DNA of 64,000 nucleotides, from positions 39,696,771 to 39,760,770 of the forward strand of contig CM039466.1 in the NCBI GenBank assembly GCA_022414725.1. Direction: 5' to 3'. The position numbers were made by a program, and so were the translations under genes. This DNA is from Microglena sp. YARC. Taxonomy: Eukaryota > Chlorophyta > Chlorophyceae > Chlamydomonadales > Chlamydomonadaceae. Position 1 is the first letter of the stretch, and each line of letters starts with the position of its first letter. The notes under the pieces are model-generated. The model saw only the letters and a program-made list of their open reading frames with translations. It searched no databases and was not told the DNA's origin. Shown here piece by piece: positions 54,721 through 64,000 of this stretch.

Positions 54721-57700
54721 TTATGCTGGGTCTGCTGGGGCCTGTGCTGGGTTGCCTGGGTTGTATGGCACTTGGTAGAAGCCATCTTGCTTGAGCCTCT
54801 TGGTGATGCACTGGTGGAAGTCATCCCACAGATCAGGAGTAGGAATGGGGTGGAACTCATGTGGGAATGAGTTGAGGATGAAGTAGTCCTGGTGGTTCCA
54901 GGGGAGGATGATCTCATCAATATAGACGAGAAAGGGAATTGGTTCATTATCAACTCTGATATGGTGGGAATGCAAGAGTATGCCAGGCTGTCTGTGAGCT
55001 GCTGTCTGTGATGGTCCACTTGAGCTGGTCCTTGATGTGTGGGGAGCAGGTGTCATACTGGTGAACTAGGGTAGCTAAGCTGCTGGTGTGGAGATGGAGG
55101 GGGGAAATGATGATGGCTGGGTGTTTGGGCATGTCTGATGTTGACCATATGGCATTGGGCAGTGATCTGAGGTTGGGGTACTGGGTAAAGAATGCTGTGA
55201 TGAGTTGATACATGGGAACTCTGAACATGTTGACCAGGAGCTGAGGTGGTACTGAAGTGGGTTGGCATATCTTTTCAAGGATTGTCATGAGTTCACCTAG
55301 TGGATAGTGACCTGGGTGGGTTCCTACTAGAGACTTGAAACTGATTCTGCATGCATTGCTGTTGTTTTGGATGTCATCAGGTTCATAGTCATATGATGAA
55401 GGGGAGGGGGTGGGGAGAAGTTTGTGATGCCAACTGGTTTGAATATGGTTGGTGGGTGGATGTTGGGTTGAAGTGGTGGTGTGAGTTGTGCTGTCTGCAG
55501 GGTTTGGGGAAAGGGATTTCCACTGTTGGTCTGGAGGGCAACTATGCCACTGTGGTACATGTGGGTCAAGGTTGCATGCATCTTAGTCAGGTGGCCAAGG
55601 ACCTTGGTTGCATCTGCACTGCGTTTCTTGGTTGCTGACCTGGTTTTCTTTGTAGGGATAGTAGGTGGTGTGGTGAGGTTGGGAGTGGGGGTGAAGCCAG
55701 CTGCTCTGCAACACTCTGCCCATGTGGAGGGCAGGTCTTGAACTGTAGGCCAGTCTAGGGGTTCAGCTGGAAATCCTGGGGGTGCTTGCAGGATTTTGTG
55801 AGATTCAGTGGGTGTTGCAGGGGATGTGAGGTGGCCTAAGAAACCTTGAATAAAACCTTCGATATCTGCTTCCTTGGGTGCCTGTGGGTGGGGGATAGGG
55901 ATTTGTACCTTGGGTGGTCTGAAGGCAAGGTTGGTAGGGTTGCTAGGACATATTGTTGAGTTATGACCATATCCTCCTCAGTTCCAGCATGTCACAGGAG
56001 TAGGGGGTGTTCTGTCTTGTGGGCATTCTTTCCTATGATTGGGGTGAGGGGAAGGTACAGGGGGGGTGGAGGTGGAGGTGCAGGGGGAGAGACAGAGGGA
56101 GGTGCAGGGGGAGGGAGGGTGGAGGAGGAGGTGGGGAGGTGGTGGAGGAGGTGGGGCCGGAGGAGGGGAGGTGGTGGAGGAGGTGGGGCTGGAGAGGGAG
56201 GTGCAGGTGGAGGGGGAGTTGTAGGGGGAAGGGAAATGAAGCGTTGCCTCCATTTTGACTTGCCTGCTGGCGCCAGATGATGGACCATGGTGTAGGGCTC
56301 AAGGTACCATGGGTCATCAGGGAAGTCGTTGTCTGGGTGGTCAGATGGGGAGGGCTGATACAGACTTGTGGTGTAGAGTCCACTGCCTGATGATACTGAG
56401 CACTCCAGGCCAGTGGTGTAGCAGACCAGACCGTCTCCATGCTGATAGGGCAGTTCAATCTGTGCTGTACAGCAATCAGTGTGGATGTGTATGTCTTCAT
56501 CATAATCCATGATGGCAGGGGCACTGATGAGATTGAAGGAGTTTGACACGGGCACAAGAAGGACATCTAGAAGTGTCACTACAAGCCCTATACCCTGAAG
56601 TACAGCTGTACCAGTATAGGAGCAGACAACTGGTGCTGAGGAGTTTGGGAGGATGACTGACACTGGTGGGTTGAGGGGTGTGATCCTAATGAGGCAATCA
56701 GCATTTGAAGTCATGTGGTAGATGGAGTCTGTGGTGAGGCACCAATGGCCGTGGAAACAAGTAGATAGGTCACTGGGGGGAGTCTCGTGAGTGGGGGGGT
56801 ACTTTCCTAGCTCAGAGTCAGTGGTATCAGGGTTCTCACCGGTGGTGTCTTTGCCATCTCCAGAATCATCTCCAGAGTCCTGGGGTGGAGACTCCAGTGT
56901 GGGGGTAGCCACGCAGGGGTTAGGGCATCTTGACACATGGTGCCCATATCCTTCACAGCGTGCGCAAGTCCTGCTTGTGGGGTTGACTCTGGTGGATGAG
57001 AAACATTGCTTCCCATAGTGTCCTCTACCATTGCAGTTGACACAAAGTTCAGTCAGCTTGTTCCCATGGGGGGTGAGTGACGGACTGCTTGGCCTCTGGC
57101 AACTGGAGCATTGCCCCTCATGGTGCTTGGTCCCCCCACAGTTGGCACAGTTGTGAATTTGTGAAGCAAATGGGGAGAGGTTCGGGCAGTAGGAAGGGGT
57201 ATGCCCAAGTCCTGTGCATATGATGCACTAAGGGGTAGCTGGTGGCCACATACTTTGTAGAGGGTTTGCAGGTCTGTCCTCAGGTGGCACTGGATCATCA
57301 ACTTGGTAATTGATTCCAAATGTACTGAGCATAGGGATGGCCCTACGCAGTAGGTCCGCGGCTGCTGCCGCATCCTGGAAGGCTCGGAGGTCAGAAGGCT
57401 CCCCGTCCGAGGTTGGCGAAGGTGGTCCAGTAGATTCATCGTTATCAGACGAGGATGAAGGTGGCCGATGAACAGGAGTAGATGTGGGAACAGCAGCATC
57501 CTGGGCAGAGGCTGGATAGATGTCGCAGAATGGGGGAGTTAGAGTTGTGAATGAGTCGTAGTACGGGTTTACGCCTTTGTAGAGGTTTGGCATTAAGGTG
57601 AACCCCTGGCCCCAGTCTTTTCTAATGTAGCGCAAAGCTCTAGCTGCGTTGTTAGTGTACGCGTCTAGAATTGCAGCAAGGGGGGGGGTGCAATTTTGCA

Positions 57701-58511
57701 GAATACGGTCCATAGCCAGATAATTGGATACAGGTGTGATTCTGCTGTCCCTAGGGTAGTGGTAACCATTGGATGGTTCATCAATGGGCTGATAGTCTAG
57801 ATCGCCATCGATAACTGAGAATACCGAAGATCTCTCGAGCAGGGGAGCTACAAGGTTCCTGTACCAGCTTGCGAAGACATCGTAACCACCCTTACCATCG
57901 TATGGCGCTTGTTGCATCGCGGCGGCTTGGGTTGAGGCAGGGGAGGTGCGGAAGTGACGAATCTGGCAAGAGAGAGCGGAGAAGAGTAGGGGAGGAGGAA
58001 ATGGAGATCTTCTACAGGAAGTAGTTGACGGGAAGTAGACGGGAAGGGGGGGGGGGGCAGGAGTTTTGGCTTGCGGGGCCGACGGGGGTAAGGAGGTGAC
58101 GGAAGGGTGTGAGAGGGGAACGGATGGGTAGACGCAGTGGGGAGGTTTGTGTTGCAGGGGCAACGTGCTGGCGGTCCAGCGGGGTCTTGGGTAGACTCGG
58201 GGGGGGGGTGGGTGGGTGGGGGGGGGGGGGGGGGGGGGCTGGTGTTCCAGCGGGGGCCTAGCAATCAGAGAAGATTCTGCAACTGAGATCCTTTTCCTTC
58301 GGTTGTTGCGGCGGCAACTGTAGAAGGCACTGCAGGTGCGCGGGAGCTCGGGATCTACGGACAGGGTAACAGGCTTGATGCGCTCAAGTCTGTTGCAGTG
58401 GAACACGGGACGGCAGTGATGAGCGATAACCTTTAGCTTTCCGGAGCGATATGTCTTGAGCACTCTCACAGGGAAGGGACTAGGGCGTGTGCTTACAATC
58501 GTGATAGCATG
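54721..58511 (-). pseudogene. Retroelement gag-protease remnant with several breaks
   Basis: The frame is open from 58511 down to a TAG at 57228-57230, then continues in the same frame to 55992. Features in order: a basic start (KTYRSGKLKVIAHHC), a Pro-rich linker, a gag-like region at about 57.6-57.95 kb (GGYDVFASWYRNLVAPLL), then four CX2CX4HX4C zinc knuckles (CIICTGLGHTPSYC, CANCGGTKHHEGQC, CVNCNGRGHYGKQC, CARCEGYGHHVSRC). A copia-type protease-like domain follows at about 56.4-56.8 kb (YHMTSNADC and LLDVLLVPVSNSFNLISA). The catalytic D-S/T-G site is missing: the aligned positions read T-T-D. A frame change occurs in the Pro-rich tract near 56.05-56.24 kb. A fifth knuckle at 55948-55989 has TGA in place of its second Cys. 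More frame changes follow near 55.3 and 55.0 kb before the end at 54721. It is not functional as it stands. Confidence 0.7.
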
Positions 58512-58553
58512 TCAGGCGACATGCTAGGTATAAGAAGGGAAAGGCGACAGTAC
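58432..58553. repeat. 122-bp direct repeat, right copy
   Basis: Identical to 53888-54009. Here it overlaps the start of the gag-like frame (part of YRSGKLK lies in the repeat), which is odd for an LTR and would fit a duplicated element start equally well. Confidence 0.85.
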
Positions 58554-58636
58554 CTCAGGGAAATATACAATACATTACATATACATGCGGCTCTCCATCA
58601 GTTCTCCAAGTTTTACAAGTACAAGAATACCATCGG

Positions 58637-58993
58637 ATGCCAATCCCAGACATAAAACATAACATAACAATCTACGTTAAATCTTTCAAACAATCAAGTT
58701 GTTGGCAATTGCAATTAGCGAATGTACCGTATCTTGCTGCACGTCGTATCAACTTGGCATATCCACGTAGACAACTTCGTCATATTCTTCAACATTCAAT
58801 AAGAAATGTAACACTTGTTTACAACTTAACTACAAATCCAGACGCCACTGTGTACCATACCCCACCCCGGGGCCGACCTCAAGGGAACCCGCCAGGGCCC
58901 CTTACTATTTTAATCTGGCAGACAACTGGAGCAGAGTTCGTTGTTTCATGGTACGTCTTTTTTATTGGGTTTCGGAGCCAACCAAATCAATAA
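58637..58993 (+). other. Open frame of uncertain status
   Basis: A 118-codon frame starts with ATG and has well-mixed residues in its first 80 codons (YVKSFKQSSCWQLQLANVPY, RRQLRHILQHSIRNVTLVYN), then enters a repeat (CCCGCCAGGGCCCC, also at 51.43 kb). No family is recognised. It may be a gene fragment next to the retroelement. Confidence 0.3.
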
Positions 58994-60160
58994 TAAAAAT
59001 CAAGAACTGTACGAAACGAAAACCCCCGAATCATGTAGTGTAGCCTAGGCTTATCTATCGTAATATGCTGCATGTTATATGCAGACGCTAATTTGGGAAG
59101 GTCCGTTGCATCTCAGAGGTTCTGAGTGCGTCGCAGATGCGGATTTAACACCAGTTACGTCTCGAGAAGTAGATTTTGAAGCAGGCTGCGTCTCGAGAAG
59201 CAGATTTGGGCCCCGCCATGAACAACTCTCACCTTGACCCTTGCCCGCTAGCACGCACCTGATGGTCCATTCCGCCTGCAACAGTATGCAAGGTGCCCAC
59301 AGCAATCACTGGAACTCACCTAGTATGCTCCCTCTTACTATGAGCACTTCCAGGGGTATGGCACTGTGTTACTCGCATAGTTGCAGCTAAGAGAACAAAC
59401 ATGTACCGTCTATGTATCCACGTTACAATACAATCACTCAATTATGACTATGTTCCATACGGAGATCCACAGGGAGACACAACGTTGATCGGCCATGCAA
59501 TCAAAATCCAAAAATATCCAGGACTGGCAGAAACGTGGGTGATCCAAGAGATATGTTTATGCTGCCGAAGACGGCGAGCAGCCAATTTGCTGGCTGAAGC
59601 TCTGTGACCAAGTTATAGTTCAAGATCCAAGAGATATGTTACACAAATTAATGTATCGTAATAAATTATGTACTATGGTAACACACTGGAGGTTAATGAT
59701 TGCATTTAGAACTCATGAGTGGGGTGGACGACTACACTAAATTAGCCACATTTGCCCCACGTGCAGCTGGTGTAATGTAATCCAACCACCAGAAGTACGG
59801 CACTCCATTTTTATTCGTGCCACAATGAGGCCACAATTATAAATATGATGTCAGGTCTGCTTCGCAATAAGAAGCGTTCTGAAAACCCTGACCTAGGTCA
59901 ACCCAACTCGTCGGCAGGTAAAAGATTCAAGCGGATATGTAATTTCAAGTTTTTAATAATGACCTGCACCCGAGACCACGCCCAGGTACGTCTACTCATG
60001 TTCAAGACGTGCGGCGAGTCATGCCTCATATACAGAATGGCCACGTACTATGTTGTAGACACCCAGACACTCCAGTTGACATCACCACCAATCCTACCCT
60101 AAAACCATTGTCTAGCCACCCAAAACAAGCGCGCTGCATGACTCAAGCATTCCTGTTTCT
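58994..60160. other. Intergenic, only fragments
   Basis: Two short frames with mixed composition lie at about 59.40-59.61 kb (DYVPYGDPQGDTTLIGHAIK) and 59.85-60.10 kb. The first ends in a family C copy. Neither has splice or homology support that I can see. Confidence 0.3.
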
Positions 60161-60167
60161 ACCGGGC

Positions 60168-60193
60168 GGGGTTTAGGGTTTAGGGTTTAAGCG
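60168..60193 (+). repeat. Interstitial telomere-like TTTAGGG repeats
   Basis: GGGTTTAGGGTTTAGGGTTT contains three tandem TTTAGGG units, the telomere repeat of land plants and many green algae. It lies about 50 bp downstream of the thioredoxin stop codon. Confidence 0.8.
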
Positions 60194-60241
60194 GTGGTGA
60201 AACCGTTGTTTTGTGACACTGTTTACTGAGCGAGGCTCTCT

Positions 60242-63200
60242 TCAACCCTGTTTTGTGACACCATTGTCCGTCAACCACTTCGTGAATACTGCCTTTGTGA
60301 AAGCTCCCTCACGCTTGCTTCCGGGGACAAAGGCTCCATCCTTTACCATAATGAGGGCTGGCAGACCGTAGACCTACAGCACAGCAGCCAGCAAGACATA
60401 AGGTTAACATACGCACACGGGTTCAATTGTGAGAATGTTTGACCCCAGGAGCACCTGATGACCCAATCGAAAAAGGGGGGCGTGTATTTGGCCGGTGAAG
60501 CTGCTTGTTTAAAGACTTCTCCAGTGAGGTACCAATGTGATGACCTAGGTGCCCCCCCGAAGCGCAGCCCCCTGGCAACAAAGTGCATCTGGGAACTGAT
60601 TGAATTATCTCTCCAATACTGTTGAAATCTTGGGGCTTCGCCCAGTGGCTAGCTACTCCCCTATCCCCATCCTTGCCACTTGCCCCACAGCCACACGCAC
60701 ACAGTGTGCACGAGCTCATGTGTATCTGCTGCGGGCCTGCCTCCAGGATTCCGTGGCAGTTGAATTGCATGATTTCGGAACTCCGAGCCCATGGTGTGGA
60801 TGTATCGTACAGCATAATATCGGATGGCCAGGAAAAGATTAGACATGACATAGAAGGAGAAAGGCATCAGGTATTTGTTTTATATCGCTTGTTTTGCCCC
60901 GTTTCACTAAAAATGTAAAAACACAGGGGGCAGTGAGGCAGTTTTTTTCACATACCTGCGTCGGAAGATTTTAAAATCTGCCTTACCCCCCCCCCACCCA
61001 CCCCCAAAGGTCCATATCTCCTTCAGGAATTATAATTAGGGGGTCAAAGTAGTGTCTATAGTGATCCACTCAACGAGCTCTATCCATTTGTGATCTTAAA
61101 TTTGGATTTGATCAAAGTTTGACAACACGGTCAAGCAAACACCCTTTCTTGGTCCTGATTCTGAGCTGGGCTAGCTAGTATTGATGTTTGAGAATTTGAA
61201 GGTTGTGTTTAACCTACGTTGCATGCCCAAGTACCCTCCTTTTACCCAAGAAGTTTGGGGATGAAATATTGAGTTCCTGTTTTGACTCAACTTGGTGTAC
61301 TTGGAACCTGTGGAGGTCACTACTCGAGCACTACCACGACACATCTACTCAGTCTCGAAAACAAGCGCGGATTCGAAATGCTCTCGTCCAACCAGTTTCG
61401 TGAGTATGCTTACCTTAGTCAGATTCCGTCTGGTGAGGAAGTTACAAAGATATTTCCGAAACCGGCTCGACTTCTGTACTAGGAACTGCCAGCCTGGCAG
61501 GTGCCCCGACTTGGATCTACAGGATCACGCCTCCATATTTACTCGTTGTCGGAAATAAGCGTGGATTAGGAGATCTTGTCGAGCTTGTGTCATAGGTATG
61601 CTTAATTATATCAGAGACCGAGTCCTGAGGAAGTTTTGGCCTCTAATAGTTTTCACCAGAGGATATTTCTGAAAGCCGTCAGACCCCCCCCCCCCCCCCC
61701 TCCCTCTTTTCAAGGGGTCGATATCTTCCCACCCCCCACCCGACACATGTTTTGCCCTTTTCGGGGGCTTATGACCCCTGTAGCCCCGGATTTCACCGTG
61801 CGGTACACGAGCAACTTCCCCACTGCCCCCCATAAAAACAACTGTTTTTTGCTTGCCCTAAATGGTCCTAAAAAGCTGTTCCTAGGGGAGGCCTCAAACC
61901 ACCAAGCTAGAAATAACCCACTTTCGGATTTGAAAACAAATCCCGAAAGGCATGACAGGATCTCCAGAGGATTCCATGCGTGTATTTGTTTCATATTACA
62001 AGATTTAACATTTTAAATGAAATCTTGTAAAATGAAAAAATAAACTGTTCACGTTTACATTAACCTGGTATTTGTTTTAACTGCCAAAGACGGCGAGCAG
62101 CCAAATTGCTGGCTGAAGCTATGTAACCAAGTTCAAGTTCAATCTAGTACAGCATACGATCTGTACAGCAATCTAATCCAATATAATTATTTTGCTGGCT
62201 GATTTGCAAGCTAATTTTTCAGACCCCTGATTTGCCCCTGACTTTTCAGGCTGATTTGACCCTGATGTAGCAGGCCCCTGATTGGCCCCTGATTTTGCAG
62301 GCCGATTTGCCCCTGATTTAGCAGGCCCCTGATTGGCCCCTGATTTTGCAGGCCCCTTCCCTTTTTCTGCATGCACACATGCAGACAGCCCCTCAACCAT
62401 CAACACACCACATAAGCATGGGAGGATGAGGAAGCATGGGTTCCTTGGAGATCATAGTAAACATTATTATTTTCTTCTTTGTCCGACCCTCTTGCACCAG
62501 ACGCTGTGCATTGGGAAGCTGCATTTCACATATAGCAATACATATATATAATTTGGAATTAGTGCTGATAATAGTGCTGCTTGCTGCAATATTTCTGTTC
62601 TATTACTGAAGTATTGTTGGAAGACCCCTCCCGGATTTTGTGGAGCTGGCTTGGCATGGACCAACAATGGTCTGTTGATGATAATGTAATGTAGTTGATG
62701 CCAATTGAACGCATGCTGCATGCACACAGTGATGCACACAAGCATGCAAAAGCGGGTTTGGGTGAGCAATTACACAGGCAGACAAAATTGTGGGTGTTGA
62801 GGGGCATGGACTGATGGATGGATGCATCTCCATGCTTGGATACCAATTGAGTCGGACATATCAGAGATCTAGCTCCGTGCATGATGGGATCTTCAGAAAG
62901 GTCTGGCTAATTGGGGTCGTAAATCCTTAGTTCCCAACACTGCTTTACCTTGAACTCTTCAATCAACTTGGGGTTCGCGTCATGCTCGACCTTGACGACC
63001 TTTATGGATGCCCCGTACTCCTGCAAGGACATGCATTCACGTTGTTTGAGGTGAGTCGAAACTAGGCAACTAGGCAGGGGCAGACATGCAGGGGTAGGGG
63101 TCGCCGAGGCCTGGGCAACTGCATCGTGCCTCGCCTCGGCGCAGGTATTCGAGGGATCTACCTAGATCACGTTTCTATGTAGCTGCACTGGTCCCAGCGT

Positions 63201-64000
63201 CCTCCCATCGGAGTAGCATGCGTGTTTATCACATAGCATTTTGGGAGATCCCGAACGACGGATCTGTGGGATTGTGGTATTACTACCGTCCTGCGGTCCG
63301 GTTGAGCTTTGGTAACAGGGCCCACTTGCACCTGGTTCAGCAGCCGCACGCATCGACATGGCAGCTTGTGTCTCACTCGCGCAACAGTAAGCAGTGTTTG
63401 GTAATTTTCTGGTGAAGCCTGTTCCGAGGTATCGCACTGATTCTGCATGCATCTATGCATGGGAGAAACATCATATCGCTAGGGAAGCTTTCCAGACGTC
63501 ATGCGATGCAAGAACAAGCAGTGGCCCATGTCAGCAATGTCGTCGTAGTACATAACGACTCAGCATGCATGCCTACAATTCCCTGTGGACCAGCTAAAAT
63601 TGGATTACTGAGCCAACGACCATGCATCGACCCGGTGTTTTCATACGATACAACTTAGCGTCTCTCAACGCCCCCTGAACTACGAGTTGAAACGCCTTCG
63701 GACATTCTATCTTATATTCCCAACCATTCAAGAGATGCCCATTTGATCAGAAAGCACTGAAACGCACTAGAGACGCTCGCACCCGACCAACCGAGTGAGG
63801 GAATATCACCTAGTTCCACCCTGGCCGTTAGGTGTTGTACAACTACGACTTCGGACCACAGAGCACCACACAGCAAGCGCCGATCTTACCTCTTGTGCCC
63901 AGTCCATGATAGGCGACACGAGCTTGCAAGGTCCACACCATGTGGCCCAGAAGTCGACAATAACGGGGACATCGGACTGGCGCGGAGGAGACGGAGGTGA
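60242..64000 (-). CDS. Thioredoxin x-type, chloroplast, 5' end beyond window
   Basis: Three exons on the minus strand join in phase 0: 63890-64000 (cut by the window end), 62949-63020 and 60242-60373 (stop TGA at 60242-60244). The visible 104 residues have the redox site WCGPCK (visible residues 21-26, after VIVDFWAT), the conserved Asp of the fold (VDFW), and the cis-Pro in VYGLPALIM (residue 66). The segments [20 protein letters not shown] and [13 protein letters not shown] are characteristic of plant thioredoxin x, a plastid enzyme that reduces 2-Cys peroxiredoxins by dithiol exchange with ferredoxin-thioredoxin reductase. The Ser/Pro-rich text before SDVPVIV may be the end of the transit peptide. 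All donors and acceptors are consensus (GTAAGA/TTGCAG, GTAAAG/TGTAG). The 2.6-kb second intron carries repeats and an exon-like stretch on the plus strand. Confidence 0.92.
60691..60870 (+). CDS. Exon-like stretch antisense in the thioredoxin intron
   Basis: A plus-strand frame of exactly 60 codons lies between a good acceptor (CACTTGCCCCACAG) and a donor (CATCAG/GTATTT), entering and leaving in phase 0. The peptide is well mixed: [20 protein letters not shown], then [20 protein letters not shown], then [21 protein letters not shown] do not recognise it and see no second exon near it. It could be an exon of a gene nested in the intron, or a captured fragment. Part of a family B repeat precedes it (60.60-60.66 kb). 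Confidence 0.4.
61255..61640 (+). repeat. Diverged direct duplication in the thioredoxin intron
   Basis: AACCTGTGGAGGTCACTACT with CAGTCTCGAAAACAAGCGCG is matched about 200 bp later by GATCTACAGGATCACGCC with CGTTGTCGGAAATAAGCGTG, then GTATGCTTA in both. No gene is supported. Confidence 0.45.
61684..61700. repeat. Poly-C tract
   Basis: A run of about 17 C followed by TCCCTC. Confidence 0.9.
62075..62140 (+). repeat. Family C dispersed repeat
   Basis: CTGCCAAAGACGGCGAGCAG, then CCAAATTGCTGGCTGAAG and AACCAAGTTCAAGTTCAA, close to the copy at 52.34 kb. Confidence 0.75.
62200..62360 (-). repeat. Minisatellite of CCTGATTTTGCAGG units
   Basis: Five or six units of GGCCCCTGATTGGCCCCTGA, TTTTGCAGGCC and GATTTGCCCCTGATTT alternate with a period of about 15-30 bp. 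On the minus strand the unit reads CTGCAAAATCAGGGGC. Confidence 0.8.
63021..63889 (-). other. First visible thioredoxin intron
   Basis: Donor GTAAGA and acceptor TCCTTGCAG bound this 869-bp intron. I see no repeat or gene in it. The short open frames on either strand (63.16-63.66 kb) have no support. Confidence 0.7.

Larger units (their letters stand above)
53888..58553 (-). mobile_element. Decayed copia-like retroelement, gag/protease part
   Basis: The minus-strand coding remnant between the 122-bp direct repeats has a gag-like region, a string of zinc knuckles and a copia-type protease-like domain. No integrase, reverse transcriptase or RNase H is seen, so the element is truncated or non-autonomous. 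The region between 54.01 and 54.72 kb has no coding signal. Confidence 0.65.

Overview
The window is nuclear DNA of a eukaryote. Genes are split by introns with GT...AG borders and polypyrimidine tracts, and the rest is repeats. Two recognisable genes point to the green lineage (Viridiplantae): an RWP-RK domain transcription factor (41.8-47.9 kb, +) and a chloroplast thioredoxin of the x type (60.2-64.0 kb, -, cut by the window end). A short interstitial run of the plant-type telomere repeat TTTAGGG (about 60.17 kb) agrees. The repeat load, GC/AT patchiness and long poly-C/poly-G runs suggest a repeat-rich green alga. I cannot name the species.

Layout. 0-3.9 kb: AT palindromes, one probable terminal exon of a membrane-like protein (777-1321, -), dispersed repeats and two hAT-type MITEs. 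3.9-10.2 kb: three exons of a minus-strand gene for a low-complexity Ser/Gly/Pro-rich protein, separated by minisatellites. 10.3-27.6 kb: consecutive tandem arrays (about 170, 125, 103, 110-180, 125 and 132 bp units). The 132-bp satellite fills 14.3-27.6 kb, but its middle is riddled with indels and holds a gap of exactly 1000 N, so that part is unpolished assembly. 27.7-33.5 kb: micro- and minisatellites, tRNA-derived repeat candidates and isolated exon-like pieces. 33.56-37.09 kb: a minus-strand gene with two EF-hands, whose first three exons join in phase. 37.56-39.79 kb: a hAT-like element with 74-bp inverted ends and a perfect 8-bp target duplication. It lies between the EF-hand gene (-) and the RWP-RK gene (+). 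48-53.9 kb: minisatellites and homopolymer tracts. 53.9-58.6 kb: a decayed copia-like gag/protease retroelement (-), flanked by 122-bp perfect direct repeats. 58.6-64 kb: sparse sequence, then thioredoxin x with a 2.6-kb intron that carries an exon-like stretch on the opposite strand.

The most unusual theme is that many of the minisatellites are not random intron sequence. Their units contain the edge of a neighbouring exon plus the adjacent splice site, usually the acceptor side. This is clearest in the EF-hand gene (exon 2 edge repeated eight more times, exon 3 edge twice), in the RWP-RK gene (one 100-bp duplication of an exon edge), and in the 3.9-11.5 kb gene (exon-bearing units repeated up to 19 times). 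The genes share no evident pathway. They are independent nuclear genes in a repeat-rich region.
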